Shown here piece after piece: positions 1 through 7,637 of a stretch of DNA of 39,177 nt (the stretch's first letter is position 1; every line of letters starts with the position of its first letter). A model generated the notes under the pieces. The model searched no databases and had not been told where the DNA came from. It saw nothing but the letters and a program-made list of their open reading frames with translations. Source of the DNA: Candidatus Nanopelagicales bacterium (lineage in GTDB: Bacteria > Actinomycetota > Actinomycetes > S36-B12 > CAIYMF01). The position numbers and the translations under genes were made by a program. Where the stretch lies: positions 1 through 39,177 of the forward strand of contig JANXWJ010000155.1 in the NCBI GenBank assembly GCA_025351185.1. Reading direction: 5' to 3'.

Positions 1-384
1 GGCGCGGCGCTGCCCCACTCCGTCCTCACCGATGCGCGCGCGGCGCTGTCGGCCAACTACCGCCGGGAGCTCGGCGAGCCGTTCACCACCGCCGGGTGCT
101 GCCTCTATCGAGACGGCCGCGACTCGGTGGCCTGGCACGGCGACACGATCGGCCGGGCGGCACGTGAGGACACCCTGGTGGCGATCGTCTCCTTCGGGTC
201 GCCGCGCACGCTGCTGCTGCGACCGCGCACCGGTGGGTCGAGCACGGCCTTCGCGCTCGGCCACGGCGACCTGCTCGTCATGGGTGGCTCCTGCCAGCGC
301 ACCTGGGAGCACTCGGTACCGAAGACGAGCAAGACGGTCGGGCCGCGCGTCAGCGTGCAGTTCCGGCCCCACGGCGTCGCCTGA
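1..384 (+). CDS. AlkB-type Fe(II)/2-oxoglutarate dioxygenase (3' part only)
   Basis: The frame is open from the first base of the window to TGA at 382-384, giving 127 residues of a gene that begins outside. AlkB-family enzymes repair alkylated bases in DNA or RNA by oxidative demethylation in the cytoplasm. The Fe(II)-binding HxD is visible as WHGD (H46, D48 of the visible part), the distal iron His as TWEHSVPK (H104), and 2-oxoglutarate-binding arginines in RVSVQFR (R116, R122). The stretch SFGSPRTLLLR matches the family's conserved core strand. The missing part should be the N-terminal nucleotide-recognition lid. It converges on the MFS gene with a 141-nt gap. The family call is firm; which lesion is repaired cannot be told. 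Confidence 0.9.
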   Translation, partial: GAALPHSVLTDARAALSANYRRELGEPFTTAGCCLYRDGRDSVAWHGDTIGRAAREDTLVAIVSFGSPRTLLLRPRTGGSSTAFALGHGDLLVMGGSCQRTWEHSVPKTSKTVGPRVSVQFRPHGVA

Positions 385-484
385 CGCGCTCGCCGGGCGA
401 CGGGAGCAGAGCGGGCGCCAGCCGGTGCCGGTGACACGCCTGCCCACGGCCCGACGACCTCGGACCCACGAAGGCCAGTGACCT

Positions 485-503
485 CCAGGGTCACCGGCCC
501 TGG
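485..503. terminator. Possible bidirectional hairpin between convergent genes
   Basis: CCAGGG (485-490) and CCCTGG (498-503) form a 6-bp stem with a 7-nt loop in the gap between the convergent dioxygenase and MFS genes. There is no T-run, so this is only a candidate terminator. Confidence 0.3.
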
Positions 504-525
504 TGCTGTGGTCGTTCGGCGGGCG

Positions 526-2088
526 TCAGCCCATGTGCGCCACCGGAGCGTCCTGGTCGTCGCCTTCCTTGACGGCGTCCTTGCCGACGGTGAAGAGCAC
601 CGCGGCCAGGACCGCAGCGAGCACGAGAAGGGCGGCACCGACCGTGAACGCGCGGGTGTAGCCGGCGGTCAGGGCCGGGTTGATCCCGGCGGGGCCGGCG
701 ATGCCGTTGGCCGCGATGTACGCGGTCGTGGCAGCGACGGCGACGGTGTTGAGCAGGGCCGTGCCGACGGCTCCGCCGACCTGCTGCGAGGTGTTGAGCA
801 TGGCGGAGGCGACGCCGGCATCAGCCTTGCCGATGCCGTGCAGGGCGGTGGTCGACACCGGGATGAAGTTGAACGCCATGCCGACGCTGATGAGCATCAT
901 CGCGGGGAAGATGTGCGCCCAGTAGGTCGAGTCGTACTCCAGCCGGGAGAGCCAGGCGAGCCCGGCGGCGCCCATGAGCAGACCAGGGACCATCAGCGGC
1001 TTGGGGCCGACACGCGGCAGCAGCTGGCTGGCCACACCCGCGCCGAGGATGATCCCAACGCTGAACGGCAGGAACGCGAACCCGGCCTTGATCGGGGAGT
1101 AGCCCAGCACGACCTGGAAGTAGAGCCCCAGGAACAAGAACATCCCGAAGAGACCGATGCCGACGACGAGCGACACGAGGTAGGACGCGCCGCGGTTGCG
1201 CTCGAGCAGGATCCGCATGGGGAGCAGCGGGTTGGCGACGCGGTTCTCGATGATGAGGAAGCTGCCCAGCATCACCACGGCCACCGCGAACCAGATCAGG
1301 GTCGAGGGCTCGGTCCAGTGTGCCGTCTCGGTGAACGAGTGCGGTGCGGCCTTGGTGAAGCCGTAGACGAGGGAGACAAGACCGACCGAGACGGTGATGG
1401 CACCGAGCACGTCATAGCTCGCCACCCCGTCGGCGCGGCTCTCCCGGACGAACGGGACAGCCAGAGCAACGGCCGCGATCGCGATCGGGACGTTGACCAG
1501 GAGGCACCAGCGCCACGAGAAGTACTCGGTCAGGATGCCGCCCAGGAGCAGACCCAGCGCTGCTCCGCCGCCCGAGATGGCGCCGTAGACGCCGAACGCA
1601 CGCGCGCGCTCCTTGGGCTCGTGGAAGGTGACGGTGATCAGCGACAGCGCGGCCGGTGCCAGCAGTGCGGCGAAGGCGCCCTGGAGCCCGCGAGCCGAGA
1701 ACAGGAGCGGCCCGGTCGACGCGATGCCGCCGAGCGCGGAGGCACCGGCGAATCCGAGAAGGCCGATGATGAAGGCGCGCTTGCGGCCGATGTAGTCAGC
1801 GATGCGACCACCGAGGAGCAGCAGTCCACCGAAGGCGAGGGCGTAGCCGGTGATGACCCACTGCTGGTCGGCGTCGGCGATGCCGAGGTCCTTCTTTGCC
1901 GACGGCAGGGCGAGGTTCACGATCGATGCATCGAGGATGATCATGAGCTGCGCGATGGCGATGACGCCGAGGGCGCGCCAGCGCAGCGGGTCGAGCGGCA
2001 GCCCGGCGGCAGAGACCGCCCAGCTGCGCTGCTCGTCGGTGATGACCGCGGCGGCCGCAGTCTCCGGCTGGTCAGGTGAGGACGACAT
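526..2088 (-). CDS. DHA2-family (EmrB/QacA-type) MFS drug exporter, 14 TM
   Basis: A 520-residue inner-membrane antiporter of the 14-helix DHA2 family, which expels drugs or other hydrophobic compounds using the proton gradient. The first helix carries the typical AQLMIILDASIVNLALP, followed by WVITGYALAFGGLLLLGG and the MFS motif A GGRIADYIGRKR after helix 2. Hydrophobic segments continue to the C-terminus, including the pair after a central loop that is characteristic of 14-TM members. I chose the ATG at 2088 because GGAG lies 8 nt upstream; an ATG two codons earlier has the same GGAG only 2 nt away. It is monocistronic here, with no TetR or MarR regulator beside it. The substrate cannot be predicted. 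Confidence 0.93.
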   Translation of the reverse strand: MSSSPDQPETAAAAVITDEQRSWAVSAAGLPLDPLRWRALGVIAIAQLMIILDASIVNLALPSAKKDLGIADADQQWVITGYALAFGGLLLLGGRIADYIGRKRAFIIGLLGFAGASALGGIASTGPLLFSARGLQGAFAALLAPAALSLITVTFHEPKERARAFGVYGAISGGGAALGLLLGGILTEYFSWRWCLLVNVPIAIAAVALAVPFVRESRADGVASYDVLGAITVSVGLVSLVYGFTKAAPHSFTETAHWTEPSTLIWFAVAVVMLGSFLIIENRVANPLLPMRILLERNRGASYLVSLVVGIGLFGMFLFLGLYFQVVLGYSPIKAGFAFLPFSVGIILGAGVASQLLPRVGPKPLMVPGLLMGAAGLAWLSRLEYDSTYWAHIFPAMMLISVGMAFNFIPVSTTALHGIGKADAGVASAMLNTSQQVGGAVGTALLNTVAVAATTAYIAANGIAGPAGINPALTAGYTRAFTVGAALLVLAAVLAAVLFTVGKDAVKEGDDQDAPVAHMG

Positions 2089-2426
2089 GCGCATAGCTCC
2101 GTCTGTTGCAGGTTCTGCGCGACCCTGAGGTCGAGCTCTTGGCCGTGCGAGGTGACGCACCAGGGCGCCACGAGCGCGGTGGGTGGCCCCTAGGTGCAAC
2201 TCGTGCGGCGGGGCGGACACCTCGACAGTGAGGAGAGCCTGCCCTCACCGAGAGTCTGCCGGGGACAACCGACAGTCGACGAGCAGGTATTCCCGGCGGA
2301 GACGATCGTGAGTTCCCGGCGGGGTTTCCGGAGCGGCCCGGGCCAGTGACCGTCCGCCACCGGACGTCTTCGTGTAGTCGCGCAACCCGCGTCGTCGCAG
2401 GTGGGCGGCCCGATAGCCTGCAGGCC
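2089..2426. other. Divergent intergenic region, no gene seen
   Basis: These 338 nt separate the divergent MFS and HipA-like genes and hold no convincing coding frame. An inverted repeat GTGAGG (2228-2233) / CCTCAC (2243-2248) with a 9-nt spacer and a short CGACAGTCG palindrome (2270-2278) are possible operators, but neither is strong. The promoter of the HipA-like gene lies at the right end. Confidence 0.4.
2414..2419 (+). promoter_or_regulatory. -10 box for a leaderless transcript (TAGCCT)
   Basis: TAGCCT ends 7 nt before the ATG at 2427, and no Shine-Dalgarno lies between. This is the arrangement of actinobacterial leaderless promoters, where transcription starts at or next to the start codon. 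The same box and spacing recur before 4660. Confidence 0.6.
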
Positions 2427-3230
2427 ATGACACCGAGCGTCCAGACCGCGCGGGGCCTGCGGATCGTGCGGGCCACCCGCTATGTCCTGGCGCTGCGCGA
2501 GGGCGGCTCGCTGCCGGGGATCGTCGAGGCCGACGACCTCGGGATGTACGTCGTGAAGTTCCGCGGCGCGGGCCAGGGTCGCAAGGCCCTCGTCGCGGAG
2601 GTCGTGGTCGGTGAGCTCGGTCGACGGCTCGACCTCCCGGTGCCCGAGCTCGTCGTGGTCGAGCTCGACTCCTCGATGGCCAGCGCTGAGCCGGACGAGG
2701 AGGTCCAGGACCTGCTCCGGGCCAGCCACGGCACCAACCTGGGCATGGACTTCCTGCCCGGCTCCCTCGGGATGGAGCGGCCCGACGGCGTCGACCCCGC
2801 GCTCGCCGCGGACGTGGTGTGGTTCGACGCTCTCGTGCAGAACGTCGACCGGTCCTGGCGCAACCCCAACCTGCTGCGCTGGCACGGCACGCCCTGGCTC
2901 ATCGACCACGGCGCCGCGCTCTACTTCCACCACGACTGGTCGAGCAGGGCCACCGCAGCCACCCGGCCCTACCGTGCGGCCGCCGACCACGTGCTGCTGC
3001 CCGTCGCTGCGTCGCTCACCGCGGCGCACGACCGGCTCGCCCCACGCATCACCTCGGCACTGCTCGACGAGGTGCTGGTCCTCGTGCCCGACGAGTGGCT
3101 CGACGCCGAGCCCGGGTTCACCTCACCGGACGATGTGCGTTCGGCCTACGTCGACGTCCTCACCGAACGCCTCGCCGCGCCTGCCACCTGGCTCGACGCC
3201 GTGGAGGTGGCTCGTGTCGCACGGGTATGA
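2427..3230 (+). CDS. HipA-like protein kinase (HipA_2-type)
   Basis: A 267-residue protein resembling the short HipA_2 kinases, single-domain relatives of the HipA toxin kinase. Visible kinase features are an N-lobe lysine in YVVKF (K44), an acidic residue in a following helix (E58), a catalytic-loop-like QNVDRSWRNPNLL (D141, N147) and a metal-binding LIDHG (D160) in place of DFG. It starts at an ATG just behind a leaderless -10 box and overlaps the next gene by 17 nt, so the two are probably co-expressed. There is no HipB-like antitoxin, so classical toxin-antitoxin function is not supported. Its target is unknown; pairing with DUF3037 is common in this family. Confidence 0.85.
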   Translation: MTPSVQTARGLRIVRATRYVLALREGGSLPGIVEADDLGMYVVKFRGAGQGRKALVAEVVVGELGRRLDLPVPELVVVELDSSMASAEPDEEVQDLLRASHGTNLGMDFLPGSLGMERPDGVDPALAADVVWFDALVQNVDRSWRNPNLLRWHGTPWLIDHGAALYFHHDWSSRATAATRPYRAAADHVLLPVAASLTAAHDRLAPRITSALLDEVLVLVPDEWLDAEPGFTSPDDVRSAYVDVLTERLAAPATWLDAVEVARVARV

Positions 3231-3636
3231 GTGGGCGGTGCTGCGCGTGGTGCCGCGCGTCGATCGATGCGAGTCGGTCAACGTCGGCGTCGTCGTCTAC
3301 TGCCGCGCCCTGGACTACCTCGCCGCGTTCATCACCGACGACCTCGGTCGCGCCCAGGCGATCGACCCCGATCTCGACGTCGACGGCGTACGCCTGCACC
3401 TCGACGCGGTTGCCGCGGTATGCGCCGGCAGCCCCGCCGCCGGCGACAACGGACGGCGCTCACCGGGTGACCGGTTCCGGTGGCTCGTGGCACCGCGCAG
3501 CACGGTGGTGCAGCCGTCACCGGTGCACACCGGCATCACCGACGACCCGGCGGCCGAGCTGGTCGACCTCGCGGGTCGCATGGTCACGTGGCCTCCGACC
3601 CGTCCGCCACGCCGTACCCCGAGGAGCGACCCGTGA
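3214..3636 (+). CDS. DUF3037 protein
   Basis: A 140-residue cytoplasmic protein of the DUF3037 family. The start is GTG at 3214, with a strong GGAGG at 3203-3207 and 6-nt spacing, inside the end of the HipA-like gene. The N-terminus (HGYEWAVLRVVPRVD followed by ESVNVGVVVYC) is the family signature. No function is known, but DUF3037 genes very often sit directly downstream of HipA_2-type kinases, which suggests the two act together, possibly as kinase and partner or substrate. Its TGA overlaps the GTG of the degraded ClC gene by 4 nt (GTGA). Confidence 0.85.
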   Translation: MSHGYEWAVLRVVPRVDRCESVNVGVVVYCRALDYLAAFITDDLGRAQAIDPDLDVDGVRLHLDAVAAVCAGSPAAGDNGRRSPGDRFRWLVAPRSTVVQPSPVHTGITDDPAAELVDLAGRMVTWPPTRPPRRTPRSDP

Positions 3637-4575
3637 GCGACGCATCCTGACCCGCTCTGCAGATCAGCGGTCCGGACTACCTCCGGCTCATCGCGATCGG
3701 CGCGGCCATCGGGGTGCCGACCGCCGTGGTCGCCCTGGTCTTCCTCGAGGCCGTGCACGTCATCGAGCACTGGCTCTGGCACACCCTCCCAGCGGCGATG
3801 GGGTAGACGACCGCACCGTGGTGGCTCGTCCTGGGGCTCCCTGCTGTCGGTGGCCTGCTGGTGTGGGCGGCGCGCACCTTGCTTCCTGGCGACGGGGGCC
3901 ATGAGCCGCTGACCGGGATCAGCCTCACCCCGACCGCCGTGGCGTTCCTCCCGAGCGTGGAACTGGCCGCCATCGCCTCGCTCGCATTCGGCGCCGTGCG
4001 AGGCCCGGAGGGTCCGCTCATCGCTCTCGGCTCCGGGGTCGGCATGTTCGCCATGAGCACCTCGAAGGTGACCGGGGCCGGCGCCCAGGTGCTCTCGACC
4101 GCCGGCGCCTTCTCCGCGGTGTCTGCGCTGTTCGGCGGGCCGATCGTGGCCGGTGCGCTGCTGCTCGAGGCCGGGGGCTGTCGGCACTGCCGTCGCTGCT
4201 CACCCAGACCAGCGGGTGGCTCGTGCTCGCGATCCTGCTCGGCAGGGCGATCGGGTACGCGATCTGCCTGGGGGTCGGGTTCCGTGGCGGGCCGGTGTTC
4301 CCCGGGGTCCTCATCGGAGTCGCCGTGACGATGCTCGTGGGCCAGCTGGCCGACATGTCACCGACGGCGGCGCCGGCGATCGGTACGGCGTGCGGAATGG
4401 CTGCCTTCACCCGGCTCATCGTCTCGTCACTGGTCTTTGTGCTGCTGATCAGCGGAACAGCCGGGGTAGGTGCCATCCCCGCCGCCGTCCCCGCCGCAGC
4501 GACCGCCGGGTCGTCGGCCGGATGCTCGACGAGCGCCTTCCGCTTTCCGCGGCCGCCCCGGCACCGGCCGGCTGA
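3633..4575 (+). pseudogene. Degraded ClC-type chloride channel/antiporter gene
   Basis: The pieces add up to a ClC voltage-gated chloride channel family membrane protein that cannot be made in one piece. GTG at 3633 overlaps the DUF3037 stop (GTGA) and has GAGGAG upstream. Codon 6 is TGA (3648-3650), a second in-frame stop TAG lies at 3804-3806, and near 4175 the frame changes. Around that junction the sequence jumps from the GxxRGPEGP-type selectivity region and LLLEAGG to LGRAIGYAICLGVGFRGGPVFPG, so the middle of the family (roughly 130 residues) is missing. A further shift near 4490 is needed to reach a plausible C-terminus ending at 4575. ClC proteins usually have over 400 residues. Multiple independent lesions make sequencing error unlikely. 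Confidence 0.85.
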
Positions 4576-4646
4576 CCGCTCGCTGCTGTCGCGACTGTCG
4601 CGGTCGCGGTCGCGGCCACACCGGCCGCAGCAGCGGCCGCGGGCGC

Positions 4647-4652
4647 TAGCCT
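4647..4652 (+). promoter_or_regulatory. -10 box for a leaderless transcript (TAGCCT)
   Basis: TAGCCT followed by 7 nt and the ATG at 4660, with no Shine-Dalgarno. Identical in sequence and spacing to the element at 2414-2419. Confidence 0.6.
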
Positions 4653-4659
4653 GTCCGCC

Positions 4660-4869
4660 ATGACCGGATCTGACACCGCCCCCAGCTCCCACGACACGCA
4701 CCCGGTTCACCCGATCTCCGCGACGATCGTGCTGCTGGCGTTCGTGGCCCTGTTCTCCGCCTTGTTCGCGAAGATGGCGAGCGTGTCCTTCGACGCGTCG
4801 ATCGCCATCGTCGCGGGACTCTTCGCCGTCTTCGGGCTGCTCTGGATCTGGGTCCTCGACCGCGACTGA
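4660..4869 (+). CDS. Small two-helix membrane protein
   Basis: A 69-residue protein with a short Ser/His-rich N-terminus and two hydrophobic segments (about residues 21-40 and 46-65), ending in a charged DRD. I do not recognise a named family. The ATG lies 7 nt after a leaderless -10 box, which supports expression. It follows the decayed ClC gene and converges on the CopD-CtaG gene; a hairpin lies between them. A role next to cytochrome oxidase assembly is possible from position only. Confidence 0.75.
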   Translation: MTGSDTAPSSHDTHPVHPISATIVLLAFVALFSALFAKMASVSFDASIAIVAGLFAVFGLLWIWVLDRD

Positions 4870-4873
4870 TCCC

Positions 4874-4895
4874 GGCCTGACCGTCGCGGTCAGCC
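4874..4895. terminator. Hairpin between convergent genes
   Basis: CTGACCG (4877-4883), loop TCG, CGGTCAG (4887-4893), extended by GG/CC with one bulged base. It sits in the 36-nt gap between the convergent small membrane protein and CopD-CtaG genes. A 16-nt direct repeat (GCGGTCAGCCGTC at 4886 and 4902) overlaps it and runs into the CopD-CtaG stop. No T-run, so probably a weak bidirectional terminator. Confidence 0.45.
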
Positions 4896-4905
4896 GTCAG
4901 CGCGG

Positions 4906-6954
4906 TCAGCCGTCGGCGCCGTCGCGACGACCCAGCGAGGCGAGATAGGCGTTGTAGTCAGCCAGCTCGTCCGTGCCCTGCCCGGTCGACGACGCCCGCT
5001 CCTGCGCACGGTCGGTGCGTCGCGCCTCTCTCTCGTCGGCGCGCACCCACTGCCAGAACATGGCCGCCATCACCAGCAGCATGGGGATCTCGCCGGTCGC
5101 CCAGCCGATCGCCGCGCCGAGGTGCTGGTCGGCCAGCAGATCCGTCGCGAAGGGTCGCTGCAGGGTGGAGTAGAAGTCCTCGGCGATCACGGTCGAGGTC
5201 ATCATGAGCGCGATCGAGAAGAACGAGTGCAACGGCATGACGATCAGCATGATCACCATGCGTACGAGGAACGGCGGCCGGTGCGGGCCGGGATCGATCC
5301 CGATGAGGCTCCAGAAGAACAGCGAGCCGGCGAGCAGGAAGTGCACGTCCATCGCGACGTGACCCCAGTGCCCGGTCATGAGCCACGGGAAGAGCCCGGT
5401 GAAATAGAGGCCGTAGAACCCGACCACGAAGATCGTCGAGGCCACGATCGGGTTGGAGATGAAGCCGACGAATCGCGAGTGCACGACCGCGGACAACCAC
5501 TCGCGCGGTCCGACCTCGCCCGATGCTCGCGGCAGCGTGCGCAGCGCCAGGGTGATGGGTGCACCGAGCACCAGGAAGATGGGCACGACCATGCTCAGCA
5601 GCATGTGCTGCACCATGTGGGCGCTGAACATCACGTGGCTGTAGGTCGCGAGGCCCGTGCACGTCGACAGGAGCAGCAGGACGACGCCGCAGCCCCACAG
5701 CACCGTGCGGCCCCACGGCCAGACGTCGCCGGAGCGACGCATGGTGCGCAGCCCCATCGCATAGAGCGCCGCGAGCAGCACGCAGACCGCGATCCAGAGT
5801 CCGTCGAGCCGTGCCTCGCCCCACAGCAGACGCCCGAGATCCGGGGCAGGCGGGAGGTCGAAGCCGAGCAGCAGCCGGGCCGGCGACAAGGACTCGAGCG
5901 GTGCGTCTGCGGACACGGGCGGTGCCGTCCGGGACAGCGCCACCGCGACGCCGACGGTCGCGGCCATGACCACGACCTCGACGGCCGCGACGCGGAGGAA
6001 CAGCAGTCGGCCCGGCTCGGCGTCCAGCTTCGGCAGGGTGACGCGACGATGCGCGAGGCCGATGCCGGAGAGCACCGCGAGCAGCGCGATCTTGACGAGC
6101 ACGATCCGGCCGTACGACGTGGTCACCAGATCGGACGGCGCGGCGAGACGCACCCAAGCGCTGGCAAAGCCGCTGGCAGCGACCGCCACGGCGCACCACA
6201 GGGCGAGGGCGCTGAACCTGCGCACGGCATGGGGCAGCGGGCGGCGGTCCGACGTACCGAGCAGGACGAGCGCTGTGATGCCGCCGCACCAGAGGCTCAG
6301 CGACACGACGTGGACGATGAGACTCGAGACCGCGATCGAGTGGTCCGCCGACGCGCCGGAGTGGCTCGACAGTGTCGGTGGCACGACGGCGATCAGCGCG
6401 AGGAGGCAGGTGAGCGCGGCACCGGTGGTAGTGCGCACGGTATAGGCGGCGGCCGCGACGCAGAGCACCAGGAGAAGCTGCGCGAGCAGAGACCGACCGA
6501 GGTCCAGGTCGTTGACAAAGCTCCACAGCTGCGTGATGTCGAGGGTCTCGGAGACGGGCGAGGCGATGACGTCGGAGTAGGTCAAGACGATGAGGACCAC
6601 GACGAGAGCAGCCCACACGACGGCCGACCAGCGGGCGGCGCGGGTCCACATGAGGCGGGCGCCGCGCAGCTCGCCGGCACGCGCCGGAACGAGCACCGCA
6701 CCGGAGAGGAGCAGCCCGACCGTGAGGATCGACGCGAGGTCGGCGAGCGTACGCACGAGAGGCAGCGCCCACAGCGTGCCCAGACCAGGATCGGGGAGAC
6801 CGTCGGGTGCCGCGACGGGACGGCCGTCGCCGACCCAGAGCAGCAGCGCCGTCGCCAGGACGCCGATGACACAGGCAGTCCCGAGCAGGACGCCGGGCCG
6901 CACGCTCGCCGACGTCGAACGCCCACGGGCGGGTGACTCCACCGCGGCACTCAC
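4906..6954 (-). CDS. CopD-CtaG fusion membrane protein (copper handling / cytochrome oxidase assembly)
   Basis: A 682-residue polytopic membrane protein with two modules. Residues about 20-340 match the CopD copper-resistance membrane domain, with conserved histidines in SSHSG and AHRR. Residues about 380-640 match the CtaG/Caa3-type domain, including TYSHVMFSAHMVQHMLL and VLGAPITLALR. Such fusions are common in actinobacteria and are thought to deliver copper to cytochrome c oxidase; that role is family knowledge. The start is GTG at 6954, with AGGAGA 6 nt upstream. The C-terminal tail after residue 640 is hydrophilic and Glu/Arg-rich. No oxidase subunit gene lies in the window. Confidence 0.92.
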   Translation of the reverse strand: MSAAVESPARGRSTSASVRPGVLLGTACVIGVLATALLLWVGDGRPVAAPDGLPDPGLGTLWALPLVRTLADLASILTVGLLLSGAVLVPARAGELRGARLMWTRAARWSAVVWAALVVVLIVLTYSDVIASPVSETLDITQLWSFVNDLDLGRSLLAQLLLVLCVAAAAYTVRTTTGAALTCLLALIAVVPPTLSSHSGASADHSIAVSSLIVHVVSLSLWCGGITALVLLGTSDRRPLPHAVRRFSALALWCAVAVAASGFASAWVRLAAPSDLVTTSYGRIVLVKIALLAVLSGIGLAHRRVTLPKLDAEPGRLLFLRVAAVEVVVMAATVGVAVALSRTAPPVSADAPLESLSPARLLLGFDLPPAPDLGRLLWGEARLDGLWIAVCVLLAALYAMGLRTMRRSGDVWPWGRTVLWGCGVVLLLLSTCTGLATYSHVMFSAHMVQHMLLSMVVPIFLVLGAPITLALRTLPRASGEVGPREWLSAVVHSRFVGFISNPIVASTIFVVGFYGLYFTGLFPWLMTGHWGHVAMDVHFLLAGSLFFWSLIGIDPGPHRPPFLVRMVIMLIVMPLHSFFSIALMMTSTVIAEDFYSTLQRPFATDLLADQHLGAAIGWATGEIPMLLVMAAMFWQWVRADEREARRTDRAQERASSTGQGTDELADYNAYLASLGRRDGADG

Positions 6955-7271
6955 CGGACGTCTCCTGTTGATGGTCGACCCGCCGAGGCTGGGCCCGGTC
7001 TCGTGACGCCCGCAGGGTCAGAGGGATCGGGGCTCGGAGCACCATCATCGTAGGCGGCACCAGGTCGCACAGCCCGTCGGCGGTTGTGGCGAGAGCGCGG
7101 GCCGTCCCTCACTCGCCGCCATCCAACCCGCGCCACGAGCGCGCTGGCAGAGGAGGATCGATACCGACAGCCCAGCTGGCTCAGGGTGTGCTCACCGCCC
7201 GCTCACCCGCCTCGACTCAGCGCGCGCGGCCTGCCGAGACTGAGGGCATGACAGCGACGAGAGGGAGCACG
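6955..7271. other. Divergent intergenic region, one possible -10 box
   Basis: These 317 nt separate CopD-CtaG from the Hpt gene. No coding frame is convincing. On the minus strand TACGAT (7047-7052) could be a -10 box for CopD-CtaG, about 90 nt before its start, but no -35 is visible. Confidence 0.35.
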
Positions 7272-7637
7272 ATGACCGGCTCGAACGCGGTGCTCGACAT
7301 CGAACGGATCGAGGCGCTCGTCGAGGAGATCGGTGACCGCGTGCTCGTCCGCGAGGCCCTCCAGACCTTCGTCCACGAGGTGCCCGGGCGGCTCGCCGCC
7401 ATCCGCGAGGCACTCACCGGAGGCGATGACCCGGAGATCAAGTCCGCGGCGCACGCGCTCGGCTCCCCCGCCGCGATGCTCGGCGCCGTCGGCGTACGCG
7501 GCGCGACGCGGGCGATGCAGGAGGCGGCGACCGAGGGTCGCACGGAGCACTACGCCGCCCTCCAGGTCGCCATCGAGACGGTGACCGCCCAGACCGTCGT
7601 GGAGGTCCGCGCCTACCTCGCCGCTGGCGCCGTCTGA
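7272..7637 (+). CDS. Free histidine phosphotransfer (Hpt) domain protein
   Basis: A 121-residue stand-alone Hpt domain, a cytoplasmic four-helix bundle that shuttles phosphate between receiver domains. The phosphorylated histidine is H61 in SAAHALGSPAAMLGA, which has the expected His, Gly and small residues around it. I chose ATG 7272 (AGGGAG 4 nt upstream) over ATG 7248, which has a poorer site. It is the missing link a hybrid-kinase relay needs: two hybrid kinases with C-terminal receivers lie directly opposite. Its last 25 nt overlap the 3' end of the convergent GAF kinase gene, so the two mRNAs would be complementary at their ends. Confidence 0.88.
   Translation: MTGSNAVLDIERIEALVEEIGDRVLVREALQTFVHEVPGRLAAIREALTGGDDPEIKSAAHALGSPAAMLGAVGVRGATRAMQEAATEGRTEHYAALQVAIETVTAQTVVEVRAYLAAGAV

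Noticed and set aside
478-2079. A 533-codon plus-strand frame with Glu/Asp/Gly-rich product
   Set aside because: Antisense to the MFS gene; composition is that of a reverse-frame shadow.
2427-3636. HipBA-type toxin-antitoxin module
   Set aside because: No HipB-like helix-turn-helix gene is adjacent, and the kinase is of the short HipA_2 type.
5122-6936. A 604-codon plus-strand frame
   Set aside because: Antisense to CopD-CtaG, with no domain and a His/Gln/Glu-rich shadow composition.
4958-7060. A 700-codon minus-strand frame, Arg/Ala-rich
   Set aside because: It is a shifted frame of the CopD-CtaG gene and shows no membrane pattern or motif.
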